A DNA stretch of 64,000 bases, from NCBI RefSeq assembly GCF_025215095.1, contig NZ_JALHAP010000077.1:62001-126000 (forward strand), read 5' to 3'. A program made the position numbers and the translations under genes. Position 1 is the stretch's first letter; every line of letters starts with the position of its first letter. This DNA is from Dryocola boscaweniae (GTDB lineage Bacteria > Pseudomonadota > Gammaproteobacteria > Enterobacterales > Enterobacteriaceae). Positions 54,303 to 63,867 of this stretch are shown here, one piece after another. The notes below the pieces were generated by a model, which did not search any database, was not told the origin of the DNA, and worked only from the letters and a program-made list of their open reading frames with translations.

Positions 54303-55331
54303 ATGAATATTCAACGATCCGGCTTACGTAAAACCCTTATCGGCACGCTGACGGCTTCTATGCTGCTTGCGGCTGGCGGTATCAACAATATGGCGCAGGC
54401 GGCTGTTAGCCTGCGCGTCTATTCATCACTGACAGCAGACGACAACTCTGCTCACTACATCTGGTTTAAGCGCCTGCAGGCGAATATCGCAAAAAATCCG
54501 CTTTTGAAAGACGAAATTAAGCTCAACTATTTCCCCAATGCCATGCTGGGCAAGGAAGCTGATGCCGCGCAGCAGGTACGTATCGGTGCTATCAATATGA
54601 TGATCTCCGGCACTTCTATCTGGTCAACAATGGTGCCAGAGATCGGCGTACTTGATTTAGGCTATTTGTTTAAAGACTGGGATCAGGTAGGCAAAGCGCT
54701 GGATGGTCAGGCGGGCAAAACCCTTTCCGACCTGATGCTTAAAAAAGCGAATGTGGTGGTAATCGGCTATCCCTTCAACCTGGGCGCACGCAACGTCTAT
54801 ACCAAAAAAGTTGTTGAAAAACCGGAAGATCTGAAAAACCTGAAGATCCGAGTTTTACCAGTGCCGAATTTTATCGCCACCATTAATCATATGGGGGCTG
54901 TCGCAATTCCGATGCCCGGCGGAGAGGTTTACTCCAGCCTGCAAATGGGGGTAATTGACGGTCTGGAACATGACTCAACTACCGTCCTGGCGAATAAGTT
55001 TTATGAAATCGCCAAAAACGCCAGCCTCACACAGCATAGCTATAACCCGCTTATGATCGCCATGAATAAAAATAGCTTCCAGCAAATCCCGGAGAAGCTA
55101 CGCCCGGAATTCCTGGCCGCAGCAAAAGAAGCGACCGAGTATGAGCGCCAGCAGTCCTCTCTGATTGAAAAAAAGGCGGTCAAGCAGCTGGAGTCGCTTG
55201 GAATGGTCTTCCACGATATCGATCGTAATATTCTGCGAAATGACGTTAAGCCGGTTTGGGAAGCCTTCCTGGCTAAATATCCGCTGATGAAAAGCGTGAT
55301 TGCTGACGTGACTGCGGCAGGAAATGAGTGA
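54303..55331 (+). CDS. TRAP transporter periplasmic binding protein (DctP type)
   Basis: A 342-residue secreted protein; the signal ends at AQAAVSLRV. DctP-family features are FPNAMLGKEADAAQQVRIGA, NLKIRVLPVPNFIATINHMG (the KIRV Arg normally binds the substrate carboxylate) and PMPGGEVYSSLQMGVIDGLE. The substrate is therefore an organic or sugar acid. First gene of an operon with the fused membrane components, a LacI regulator, an SDR and a mutarotase. Confidence 0.92.
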   Translation: MNIQRSGLRKTLIGTLTASMLLAAGGINNMAQAAVSLRVYSSLTADDNSAHYIWFKRLQANIAKNPLLKDEIKLNYFPNAMLGKEADAAQQVRIGAINMMISGTSIWSTMVPEIGVLDLGYLFKDWDQVGKALDGQAGKTLSDLMLKKANVVVIGYPFNLGARNVYTKKVVEKPEDLKNLKIRVLPVPNFIATINHMGAVAIPMPGGEVYSSLQMGVIDGLEHDSTTVLANKFYEIAKNASLTQHSYNPLMIAMNKNSFQQIPEKLRPEFLAAAKEATEYERQQSSLIEKKAVKQLESLGMVFHDIDRNILRNDVKPVWEAFLAKYPLMKSVIADVTAAGNE

Positions 55332-55400
55332 CGGATTATTCCTTTATTGCCAGCGGCAATTTAAGAATCGATGGACGGGAAAGCGATAACGAGGTTGAAA

Positions 55401-57275
55401 ATGGCAGAAAGATCTATGTTGATTAAACAACAGGCCGGGTTGCTGGATTACCTTTCCCGGCTGAATAAATTGCTGACGACGCTGACCGCCTGGGCAGGCG
55501 GTCTCGTTTTGCTGGTTAACGTTCTGGTTGTTTCCGCTTCCGTCATCTGGCGCTATGTGCTGCATTCTCCGCTTGAATGGGCTGAAGAAGCGGCGCGCGC
55601 AATGATGATTGCGCTGGTGTTCTTTGGCGTCGCGACTTCAACCGGGCGCGGCGGACATATTGGCGTGGATCTGTTCCTGCGCTTTATTCCTGGGTCTGTC
55701 CGTCCATACGTTGTCCATGCCAGCCGCTGGGTGCTGTTCCTTGTTGCCGTTGGCCTGACCATGTCCAGCTACAGCCTGTTACAGGTGTCGCGTTACCAGA
55801 CTACGGAAACGGGTCTGCCGATGATCATCTCGATCGCGCCGGTGCTTATCGGTTCGGTGGTGATGATGCTGGGGGCGCTGGAGCATGCGCTGAAGGAGCG
55901 CATGAAAGTGGTGCTGCTAAGCGGTGCCGGCATTGCGCTGCTGGTTGTGCTGGGCTGGCTGAAACTGTCGCTGATGGCCGATCCGGCTACTGCGGCTGCC
56001 GGATTAATGTTTATCTGTTTCCTGCTGGGGATTATTGCCGGCGTGCCGATTGCCTTTACGCTGGGTATGTCGGCGATGGTATTTTTTATCTGCGATCCTA
56101 CTTTGCCATTTGTGTTCTTCTCACAGCAGGTGGTGGCCGGGGTGGATCATTTTGTTCTGTTGGCAATCCCGTTTTTCCTGCTGGCGGGAGCAGCAATGGA
56201 GCACAATGGCATGTCGACGCGCCTGGTTGAGCTGGTGGTGCGCGGCATGGGGCGCTTTCGCGGCGGCCTGAATATGACCACCGTGCTGTCAATGGCGTTC
56301 TTTTCGGGAATCTCCGGTTCGAAGTTGGCGGATATTGCTGCGGTCGGTGGCGTGCTGATGCCTGCCGTGCGCCGGGCTAAAGAGGACAGTAACGAGGCAG
56401 CCGCGGTTTTCGCCGCTTCAGCGGTAGTGTCAGAAACCATTCCGCCCTGTGTCAATCTGATTGTGCTGGGGTTTGTGGCAAATATATCAATTGGCGCGCT
56501 GTTTATCGCCGGGCTGATACCTGCCGCCTGTCTGCTGGTACTGATGCTGATTGCGGCTAATCGTTTCGGCGGCAAGATCAACATCAAAGACGCCTATCCA
56601 CAGATGCGTCCACGGCTACAGCTCTGGTTAGGCGCGCTGGTGGGGTTGGCGATGATTTTCATGATTGGCCGCGGCGTGATGATGGGGATCGCGACTTCAA
56701 CGGAAATCTCCGCATTTGCCGTGGTATATGCAGTTGTGGTTGGCCGGCTGGCATTTCGCGAACTGACCTTGCGAACCACTGTGAAAATGTTCATCGATAT
56801 TGCTGCAATGTCTGGCGTGCTGTTGTTTATCGTTGCCTGTGCGACAAGCCTTTCTTATGTGCTGACCATCCAGATGATCCCGCAGCAGATTGCTGAACTG
56901 CTGGTCAGCATCGGCCAGTCGCAGGGAAGCTGGATATTTCTTTTATTGACTATCGTCATTCTGATTGTATTCGGTGCGGTACTGGAAGGTGCGCCAGCAT
57001 TGATTATCTTTGCCCCCATCCTGGTGCCGATTGCGGTACAGTTGGGCTTTAATCCTTTGCATTTCGGTATCGTGATGATTCTGGCGATGGGATTTGGTTT
57101 ATTTTCGCCGCCGATTGGGCTTGGATTGTATACAACCTGCGCTATCTGCGGCGTTGAAATGAAAAATGTGATTCGCCCGATGGTAAAGTATCTGTTGGTT
57201 TCCTTGTTCGGAATCATATTGATCGCCCTGATCCCTACGATATCCACATGGTTGCCGGGTCTGGCGGGTTATTAA
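55401..57275 (+). CDS. TRAP transporter fused membrane subunits (DctQM)
   Basis: A 624-residue protein in which the small DctQ domain (residues about 1-180, SASVIWRYVLHSPLEWAEEA) is joined to the large DctM permease (PIAFTLGMSAMVFFICDPTL, GGVLMPAVRRAKEDSNEAAA, FGLFSPPIGLGLYTTCAICG). About sixteen hydrophobic segments. Fused QM proteins are typical of some sugar-acid and sialic-acid TRAP systems. ATG 55401 (GAGG seven bases upstream) is preferred to 55371. Confidence 0.93.
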   Translation: MAERSMLIKQQAGLLDYLSRLNKLLTTLTAWAGGLVLLVNVLVVSASVIWRYVLHSPLEWAEEAARAMMIALVFFGVATSTGRGGHIGVDLFLRFIPGSVRPYVVHASRWVLFLVAVGLTMSSYSLLQVSRYQTTETGLPMIISIAPVLIGSVVMMLGALEHALKERMKVVLLSGAGIALLVVLGWLKLSLMADPATAAAGLMFICFLLGIIAGVPIAFTLGMSAMVFFICDPTLPFVFFSQQVVAGVDHFVLLAIPFFLLAGAAMEHNGMSTRLVELVVRGMGRFRGGLNMTTVLSMAFFSGISGSKLADIAAVGGVLMPAVRRAKEDSNEAAAVFAASAVVSETIPPCVNLIVLGFVANISIGALFIAGLIPAACLLVLMLIAANRFGGKINIKDAYPQMRPRLQLWLGALVGLAMIFMIGRGVMMGIATSTEISAFAVVYAVVVGRLAFRELTLRTTVKMFIDIAAMSGVLLFIVACATSLSYVLTIQMIPQQIAELLVSIGQSQGSWIFLLLTIVILIVFGAVLEGAPALIIFAPILVPIAVQLGFNPLHFGIVMILAMGFGLFSPPIGLGLYTTCAICGVEMKNVIRPMVKYLLVSLFGIILIALIPTISTWLPGLAGY

Positions 57276-57348
57276 TGCCCGGTCGGTGATTGTCAGGATG
57301 GGCGGCGTTTGATCTGCCAGCATACAAATAATGGAGAATGAGGAGCAT

Positions 57349-58407
57349 ATGGCTAATATTCGGGATGTCGCTAACCACGCGGAGGTTTCAGTCAGCAGCG
57401 TTTCTAACGTACTGAACAATCGAACTGACCAGATGCGTCCTGAGACACTTGCGCGTATTCGCCAGGCTATGCTTGAACTTAATTATCAGCCGAACCGCAT
57501 TGCTCAGCAGCTTAAAACCGGCCAGACCAGAATGATTGGCCTGCTGGTGCCCTCTATTGTTAACCCCAGTTTTGCGATGTTGACGCGGGAAATCGATCGG
57601 GCTGCAAAAGCCAGCCAGTATCGTGTGTTATTAGGAAACACATACCGTCAGGCAGATGAAGAACGCGCCTTCCTGGAAGATATGTTTGCGCATGGCGTGA
57701 AGGGGGTGATTGTAGTCGCCACCGCGATGGACCGTCCCCATTTTGTCGAGGCTGCCCGTCAGGGTCTCGTGATGGTCAACTACGATAGCCTGATGTCCCG
57801 TGATACGTTGAACGGCAATCCGCCGTTTGATAGCGTCTCAATGGATAACGTCGAGGCTGGCCGTCTGGCAACGGAACATTTAATCCAGCGCGGGTGCCGT
57901 CAGCTGGTGTTTGTGACGGAAAGTTCGTTGACGATAAGCCGCTCGCATAAGATTGAAGGTTTTTTTGTCGCCGCGAAGGAGCATGGCCTTCAGCAAAGCG
58001 CGCGTGTCATTGAGGGAACCGCAAAGTTCGCTTACGGCGATGCGGAAATGACGGAGCTGGGCCGGGCGCTGGCGGCAAAGATTTTGCAGGCATGTCCGGT
58101 GCCGGATGGCATCGTGGCCATCAATGATGCGTTGGGGATTGGTTTAATGGCAGGGCTACGCGATGCCAGGATACGTATACCAGAGGATATTTCGGTTATC
58201 GGTATCGATAATATTCCGTTGGCGGATTTAGTTCAGCCGCCGATGAGTTCGGTTATTCCGCCGTTAACGGAGATGGTCAATATGATGATGAAACGTTTAC
58301 TTATGCGTATTGAAAATCCGTCCCTGGCACCTGAGGCGTTTCTTTTTGCGCCGAAGTTAATCAGCCGCCAATCCGTTATCGAAGGCGAGAAACAGCATAT
58401 TCGGTAA
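57349..58407 (+). CDS. LacI-family repressor
   Basis: A 352-residue regulator: HTH MANIRDVANHAEVSVSSVSN then hinge helix, and a periplasmic-binding-like effector domain (RMIGLLVPSIVNPSFAMLTR, ISVIGIDNIPLADLVQPPMS). GAGGAG lies four bases before ATG 57349. It is within the TRAP operon and is the obvious candidate to bind the palindrome at 54182. Confidence 0.92.
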   Translation: MANIRDVANHAEVSVSSVSNVLNNRTDQMRPETLARIRQAMLELNYQPNRIAQQLKTGQTRMIGLLVPSIVNPSFAMLTREIDRAAKASQYRVLLGNTYRQADEERAFLEDMFAHGVKGVIVVATAMDRPHFVEAARQGLVMVNYDSLMSRDTLNGNPPFDSVSMDNVEAGRLATEHLIQRGCRQLVFVTESSLTISRSHKIEGFFVAAKEHGLQQSARVIEGTAKFAYGDAEMTELGRALAAKILQACPVPDGIVAINDALGIGLMAGLRDARIRIPEDISVIGIDNIPLADLVQPPMSSVIPPLTEMVNMMMKRLLMRIENPSLAPEAFLFAPKLISRQSVIEGEKQHIR

Positions 58408-58564
58408 ATATTATTAACGGCGGAAGAATATTGCCGAAAAGCGCAGGTTTTAATAACCAGACAATGGACAGAGGTTTCTGTTGCCTGAATGCAGGACGGA
58501 TAATATTCGTCATCATTCAGCTAACGATTTCGTTATAAACGTAAAATACTTCGTGAGGTTAAGT

Positions 58565-59329
58565 ATGGGCAATCTTTCCGGGAAACGTGTGTTTATTACA
58601 GCCGCAGGGCAGGGAATTGGCAATGCAACGGCAAAAGCGCTGATTGAAGCAGGCTGCGATATTTATATGCATTATTTCAGCGATGATTCCGGGGCGAAAG
58701 AGCTGGCTGCCCTGGCCGTCTCGCTGGGACAAAAAGCGGCATATGGACAGGCCGATCTCACCGATAATGAAGAGGCCGAAAAGTGTACGGTTGCCGCCGC
58801 AGAGTTTCTGGGAGGGATCGACATCCTGGTAAATAATGCCGGCGGGCTGGTGGGCAGAAAATGGCTTGGTGAAATCGATCGGCAGTTCTGGCAGACGGTT
58901 ATTGACGTTAACATGACGACCATGTTTAACGTCACACAAAGCGCGCTACCGTATCTGAAACAGGCCCGCGAAGGTGCCAGCATTATCAATCTCGCTTCGC
59001 TGGCTGGTCGCGCCGGTGGACATTCCGGCTCGCTGGTCTATTCCACCACCAAAGGGGCTATCCTGACCTGGACGCGTTCCCTGGCCGCTGAGCTTGGCCA
59101 GTACGGCATTCGGGTTAATGCTGTTGCGCCGGGATTGATTCTGGGCACTAAGTTCCATAATGTGCATACTACGAAGGTTTCCGCCGACGAGACGGTGCGA
59201 TCAATCCCGTTGGGCAGAGCGGGTAATGCGGAAGACGTTGCGCGGTTAATTAAATTCCTGGCATCGGAATATGATGGCTTTATTTCAGGCGCCACAATTG
59301 ATATTAATGGCGGCGTTTATCGGATGTAG
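58565..59329 (+). CDS. SDR-family dehydrogenase of the TRAP operon
   Basis: A 254-residue classical SDR: ITAAGQGIGNATAKALIEAG, DILVNNAGGLVGRKW, catalytic LVYSTTKGAILTWTRSLAAE, and a C-terminal ISGATIDINGGVYRM. With TRAP genes and a mutarotase it probably oxidises the imported sugar acid or a derived sugar. Start 58565 has GAGG upstream. Confidence 0.88.
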   Translation: MGNLSGKRVFITAAGQGIGNATAKALIEAGCDIYMHYFSDDSGAKELAALAVSLGQKAAYGQADLTDNEEAEKCTVAAAEFLGGIDILVNNAGGLVGRKWLGEIDRQFWQTVIDVNMTTMFNVTQSALPYLKQAREGASIINLASLAGRAGGHSGSLVYSTTKGAILTWTRSLAAELGQYGIRVNAVAPGLILGTKFHNVHTTKVSADETVRSIPLGRAGNAEDVARLIKFLASEYDGFISGATIDINGGVYRM

Positions 59330-59398
59330 TCAATAAGGAATACGCCCTTGATTTTTTCATCGGCTAACAAGGGCAAAGTAAATTCTAATGGAGTTGAT

Positions 59399-59821
59399 AT
59401 GATTAAATCTGCAATCCTTCATCCGCAATTATTAAGTACCCTGGCCAAATGCGGCCATAAAGCCAAAATTTTAATCGCCGACAGCAACTATTCATTTGTT
59501 ACTAACTCATCGCCGGGAGCAACCGTTGTCTATCTGAATTTTGCACCGGGTATGATAGAAAGTCCTTTTATTCTTCAGAAATTACTCAGCTATATTAATG
59601 TCGAAGAGGCGGCATTAATGTCGTCACCAGCCGATTTTAACAATACGATTGAGCAGGAGTATCAGCGTATTCTGCCGTCCGATACGGCTTTTTCCCGACT
59701 AAGCCGAGAGGATTTTTATACGCAGGCGAAATCATCAGATACTTTGCTGGTGATTGCCACCGGGGAAACCCGGCGATATGCCAATATCCTGCTTACGGTT
59801 GGTGTGGTCAGCGTTGATTAA
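59399..59821 (+). CDS. RbsD/FucU-family mutarotase
   Basis: A 140-residue protein of the RbsD/FucU fold: HPQLLSTLAKCGHKAKILIA (with the conserved His and Lys), DSNYSFVTNSSPGATVVYLN and VIATGETRRYANILLTVGVV. Members interconvert sugar anomers. Its presence implies the substrate or intermediate is a cyclic sugar or sugar acid. ATG 59399 has GGAG upstream. Last gene of the operon. Confidence 0.88.
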   Translation: MIKSAILHPQLLSTLAKCGHKAKILIADSNYSFVTNSSPGATVVYLNFAPGMIESPFILQKLLSYINVEEAALMSSPADFNNTIEQEYQRILPSDTAFSRLSREDFYTQAKSSDTLLVIATGETRRYANILLTVGVVSVD

Positions 59822-59890
59822 CGCAGGTCCCGATCCCTGTCGGCGCTGTACATACTATTCGTTCAGTTACTTCCAGGCAAAAACCATGCA

Positions 59891-59924
59891 AGAAGCCCGC
59901 TTAAGTTTCCTTAAGCGGGCTTCT
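59891..59924 (-). terminator. Terminator of tRNA-Asn copy 4
   Basis: The same 15-bp hairpin as at 45717. It may also stop the convergent mutarotase operon. Confidence 0.88.
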
Positions 59925-59930
59925 CAAATT

Positions 59931-60006
59931 TGGCTCCTCTGACTGGACTCGAACCAGTGACATACGGATTAACAGTCCGCCGTTCTACCGACTGAACTAC
60001 AGAGGA
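59931..60006 (-). tRNA. tRNA-Asn(GUU), copy 4
   Basis: Identical to copies 1-3; located beside mtfA, the position of asnT in E. coli. Confidence 0.95.
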
Positions 60007-60106
60007 ATCGTGTGAACGAGGCGAATAGTAGCCTCGCGCTTAAAAAGAGTCAATGGATAAAATAACGCGTTGATTCAAATGAGCAAATTAAAATCAACTT
60101 GTTGAA

Positions 60107-60904
60107 TTAATGCACCGTTTTACCGTCAGGCTCATGGGGGTTTTCGCTTCTGCGCAGGCGTTGTAGCGGGTCCTGGCCATAGAACATGCGAAAGCGTTGA
60201 TAAAGTGACGGGAAGCGCGGCGCAAACAGCTCTGGCGCGCTGAAAAAATACTCCGAAAGCACCGCGAAACATTCTGCCGGTTCGGTGGCGGCGTAAGCGT
60301 CAATGCTGGCGGCGTTTTCCCCTACCAGATCGATTTCGTCCTGAATATTATTCATCGCGGCGTGAAGATCGTGCTCCCAGGCTGCAACATCGCGCAGCGC
60401 AATCAGCGGCACGCCGCTTGCGCGGTCGCCATTGCGCATATCCAGCTTATGGGCGACTTCATGAATAATCAGATTGAAGCCCGAGGCGTCGAAGGAGTCC
60501 TGAACGTCCAGCCAGTTCAGCACGATAGGCCCTTGCTGCCAGCTTTGCCCGGACTGAACCATGCGCTGGTTATGCACCAGGCCAATGTCGTCCTGCCATT
60601 CATCATCCACCACAAAAGGGGCAGGGTAGAGGAGTATTTCATGAAAGCCATCCAGCCATTCCAGGCCAAGCTCCATCACAGGAAGACAGAACAGCAGCGC
60701 GATACGGGCGCTTTTCAACTCGTCCAGCTCGAAACCCTGCAGCGGAACCAGGCGTTTTTGCTGTAAAAAACGATCGGCAAGGCGGATAAGCTTTTGTTGT
60801 TCGACAGGGGTGAGCGCTGCCAGTACGGGAATAGCGAAAGCCTGCTCCCACGGCAAAGCTGAGACAGTGGATGAATCACTTACTTTCCAGGGCCACCTAA
60901 TCAT
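60107..60904 (-). CDS. mtfA: MtfA peptidase / Mlc titration factor
   Basis: A 265-residue zinc aminopeptidase (gluzincin-like) with the metal site [20 protein letters not shown]. MtfA binds and inactivates the glucose repressor Mlc and so raises ptsG expression. Length and sequence ([37 protein letters not shown]) match E. coli MtfA. ATG 60904 gives the E. coli-like N-terminus MIRWPWKV. Confidence 0.96.
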   Translation of the reverse strand: MIRWPWKVSDSSTVSALPWEQAFAIPVLAALTPVEQQKLIRLADRFLQQKRLVPLQGFELDELKSARIALLFCLPVMELGLEWLDGFHEILLYPAPFVVDDEWQDDIGLVHNQRMVQSGQSWQQGPIVLNWLDVQDSFDASGFNLIIHEVAHKLDMRNGDRASGVPLIALRDVAAWEHDLHAAMNNIQDEIDLVGENAASIDAYAATEPAECFAVLSEYFFSAPELFAPRFPSLYQRFRMFYGQDPLQRLRRSENPHEPDGKTVH

Positions 60905-61238
60905 GTTTCTTGCTCGCAAAGTCATCGTTTGAACAGAAATGAAAATAACGGGGAGTTTCCTCTCGAAGCGAATATTCAAGCACTTAATGAAAATCACTTC
61001 AACGACAGGGGTCACAAGTGAGCTGAGCCCGCACAATTATTTACTATGCCTGCTTTTTACCCAAACTCATTGAGATTTTATATGTTTTGGCGCGTCGCTG
61101 TTCCTTGTTCATGCCTTGTGAGTAAGTCATTAAGCTTAAAGCTGTTGTTTTATCAGTGATTAATAATTAATCGCCTGGCGCTAAAAGATTTACTCAGATT
61201 ATAAAATGAGGTTTTCGCCTGTTGATTTGCAATAAAAA

Positions 61239-61254
61239 TGTGATAAAAATCACA
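61239..61254. promoter_or_regulatory. CRP binding site
   Basis: TGTGA-N6-TCACA is a perfect match to the CRP core, 46 bp before the drpB-like start. The intergenic region 60905-61238 shows nothing else clear. Confidence 0.75.
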
Positions 61255-61299
61255 TTGAGAGCGGTGGTTCTACCGTCATTCCCCTGTTTTTAAATTGAG

Positions 61300-61572
61300 A
61301 TGGCTATGTCGAACGTTAAGGATGCGAAACCAACCCGTACGCCGGGTGGAAAAATAGCGCTGTGGCTGTTTTATGGCTTTTGTTTGTATATCGTCTGGGC
61401 AATGGCGCGGTATTTTTGGGTTGTCAGCAGCGTGACGGGCGGCGAAATGGGCTCGTTAGGTGGAAAATTGCTGGGGGCGTTGATGGGGCTGCTCGTGCTC
61501 GGTTCGGTGGCCGCCGTGCTTGGCTGGGTCGCCTGGTATACGCGCCCGCGTAGTGATTTTCACCGGGAATAA
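61300..61572 (+). CDS. drpB: Small inner-membrane protein, DrpB (YedR)-like
   Basis: A 90-residue protein with two membrane segments (IALWLFYGFCLYIVWAMARY and LGALMGLLVLGSVAAVLGWV) and basic ends. Position immediately before yedJ-dcm-vsr and the motif GGKIALWLFYG suggest DrpB/YedR, a cell-division protein of E. coli. The identification rests partly on gene order. ATG 61300 or 61306. Confidence 0.65.
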   Translation: MAMSNVKDAKPTRTPGGKIALWLFYGFCLYIVWAMARYFWVVSSVTGGEMGSLGGKLLGALMGLLVLGSVAAVLGWVAWYTRPRSDFHRE

Positions 61573-61661
61573 AGGTTCTGACAAACTGCCGGTCTCTTGC
61601 TAATTTTGTGATCCTGTACTCATATTAGGTACAGGGTTTAGCAACGAAACGAGGAGTACGT

Positions 61662-62357
61662 ATGCCGATAGCCCACTGGCAAGCGCGTTTTGAGCAGTAC
61701 CTGCACGGCAACTGGCTGCAGGATGATAAGGCCCACGATGTAGCGCATTTCCATCGCGTCTGGAAAACCGCGCAGCGAATTATGGAAGGTACGGAAGCCG
61801 ATCGTTTAGTGGTGCTTACCGCCTGTTATTTTCATGACATCGTAAATTTGCCTAAAAACCACCCGGAGCGGCACCTGGCCTCAACGCAGGCCGCGCTTGA
61901 AACATTACGTATCCTCGACGCTCATTTTCCTGACTTTCCTCATGAAATGTATGATGCCGTGGCCCATGCCGTTCACGCCCATAGTTTTAGCGCGGGCGTG
62001 GAACCGCAAACGCTGGAAGCAAAAATTGTTCAGGACGCCGACAGGCTTGAATCGTTAGGCGCCATTGGGCTTGCTCGCGTGTTTTACACCTCCGGCGCGC
62101 TGGGGCGGCCGTTGTTTGACAGCGAAGATCCGCTCGCAGGCCAGCGCGAGCTGGACGACGCCACTTATGCGCTCGATCACTTCCAGAAAAAGCTGCTGAA
62201 ACTGCCAGAGACGATGCAAACCGAAGCGGGCAGGAGGCTTGCGCGCCATAACGCTGATTTTCTTGTGCATTACATGGCGAAGCTGTGTGCCGAATTGAAA
62301 GGCGAATATCATCAACTCGACAACGATGTGATTGAGCGATTCTCCCCGCTGCGTTAA
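61662..62357 (+). CDS. yedJ: HD-domain phosphohydrolase YedJ
   Basis: A 231-residue HD-superfamily metal phosphohydrolase. The HD pattern is visible: [46 protein letters not shown] and [14 protein letters not shown]. The physiological substrate is not established. Upstream at 61611-61633 is CCTGTAC-N9-GTACAGG, a possible operator. Confidence 0.92.
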   Translation: MPIAHWQARFEQYLHGNWLQDDKAHDVAHFHRVWKTAQRIMEGTEADRLVVLTACYFHDIVNLPKNHPERHLASTQAALETLRILDAHFPDFPHEMYDAVAHAVHAHSFSAGVEPQTLEAKIVQDADRLESLGAIGLARVFYTSGALGRPLFDSEDPLAGQRELDDATYALDHFQKKLLKLPETMQTEAGRRLARHNADFLVHYMAKLCAELKGEYHQLDNDVIERFSPLR

Positions 62358-62446
62358 CCGCCTGCCCGCTCCGCGCGGGCCTTTTCATTCTTTCTGGGTC
62401 AAATCAGTGATAGAGTTGCACTTTATTTTCCCTTTGAAGGCTCTTG

Positions 62447-63856
62447 ATGAACGACCTTGACGCGATTGCAGAACAACTCTCAGAACAGGCTTTACGCCAG
62501 CAACAGCATCAGCAGGAAGAAGACCATGCTTTGGTCAGCCGAATCCTTGAGATTTACGATCAGAAAACCGTCGCGCACCGCCTGCGCCAGGTCAGCGGCG
62601 ACTGGACGCGCGAATCACTTAATCGCTGGTATAACCGTAAGTCTGTCCCGCGCGCCTTAACGTCTGTAGAAGTCACGATGCTGCAAAGCATGCTGCCTTC
62701 TCCGCCGAAGCATCACGGGAAATACGCGTTTCGTTTTATCGACCTGTTTGCCGGTATCGGCGGTATCCGCAGCGGATTTGAAGCTATTGGCGGGCAGTGC
62801 GTGTTTACCAGCGAGTGGAATAAACACGCGGTGAGGACCTACAAAGCCAACTGGTACTGCGACCCCGGGCAGCATCAGTTCAACGAAGATATACGCGATA
62901 TTACCCAAAGCGACCGTACCGATCTTAGCGACGAGGAAGCCGCGGCGCATATCCGGGCGACGCTGCCGGATCACGACGTTTTGCTGGCGGGATTCCCGTG
63001 CCAGCCGTTTTCCCTTGCCGGCGTATCTAAAAAGAATGCGCTGGGCCGCGCCCACGGTTTTGCCTGCGAAACGCAGGGCACGCTGTTTTTCGACGTTGCC
63101 CGCATTATTGATGCCAAACGTCCGGCGATTTTTGTGCTGGAAAACGTCAAGAACCTCAAAAGCCACGATAAGGGCAACACCTTCCGTATCATTATGGAAA
63201 CGCTCGACAGCCTGGGTTATGAAGTCGCCGATGCGGCCGTTACAGGCGCGAACGACCCTAAAATTATCGACGGGAAGCACTTTTTACCGCAGCACCGTGA
63301 ACGCATTGTGCTGGTGGGTTTTCGCCGCGATCTCAACCTGCATCAGGATTTCACGCTGCGTGCGCTGGATGCTTTATACCCGCCGCGCCGCCCAACCTTT
63401 GGCGAGCTTCTTGAGCCGACGGTGGATGCGAAATACATCCTCACGCCTACGCTTTGGAAATATCTCTACAATTACGCTAAAAAGCATCAGGCAAAAGGCA
63501 ACGGGTTTGGCTATGGCCTGGTAGACCCCACCAATCCGGCGAGCGTGGCAAGAACGCTTTCGGCGCGCTATTACAAAGACGGCGCCGAAATTCTTATTGA
63601 CCGGGGATGGGACAAAGCGCTTGGCGAACAGGATTTTAACGATGCGGAAAATCAGGTCCGTCGCCCGCGTCGTTTAACGCCGCGTGAATGTGCGCGGCTG
63701 ATGGGCTTTGAAGCGCCGCAGGGAAAAGCTTTCCGTATTCCGGTTTCGGATACCCAGGCTTACCGCCAGTTCGGTAACTCGGTTGTGGTTCCTGCCTTTG
63801 CCGCCGTGGCGAAACTGCTGGAAGATAAAATCAAACAGGCCGTGAAAAAACGCTAA
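62447..63856 (+). CDS. dcm: DNA-cytosine methyltransferase Dcm
   Basis: A 469-residue C5-cytosine methyltransferase that modifies the inner C of CCWGG in E. coli. Conserved blocks: [20 protein letters not shown] (AdoMet), [16 protein letters not shown] (catalytic Cys), [26 protein letters not shown] and [12 protein letters not shown]. The first 85 residues differ more from E. coli Dcm. ATG 62447 is preferred to the TTG one codon upstream. Confidence 0.96.
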   Translation: MNDLDAIAEQLSEQALRQQQHQQEEDHALVSRILEIYDQKTVAHRLRQVSGDWTRESLNRWYNRKSVPRALTSVEVTMLQSMLPSPPKHHGKYAFRFIDLFAGIGGIRSGFEAIGGQCVFTSEWNKHAVRTYKANWYCDPGQHQFNEDIRDITQSDRTDLSDEEAAAHIRATLPDHDVLLAGFPCQPFSLAGVSKKNALGRAHGFACETQGTLFFDVARIIDAKRPAIFVLENVKNLKSHDKGNTFRIIMETLDSLGYEVADAAVTGANDPKIIDGKHFLPQHRERIVLVGFRRDLNLHQDFTLRALDALYPPRRPTFGELLEPTVDAKYILTPTLWKYLYNYAKKHQAKGNGFGYGLVDPTNPASVARTLSARYYKDGAEILIDRGWDKALGEQDFNDAENQVRRPRRLTPRECARLMGFEAPQGKAFRIPVSDTQAYRQFGNSVVVPAFAAVAKLLEDKIKQAVKKR

Positions 63857-63867
63857 ACGGAGGAGAA

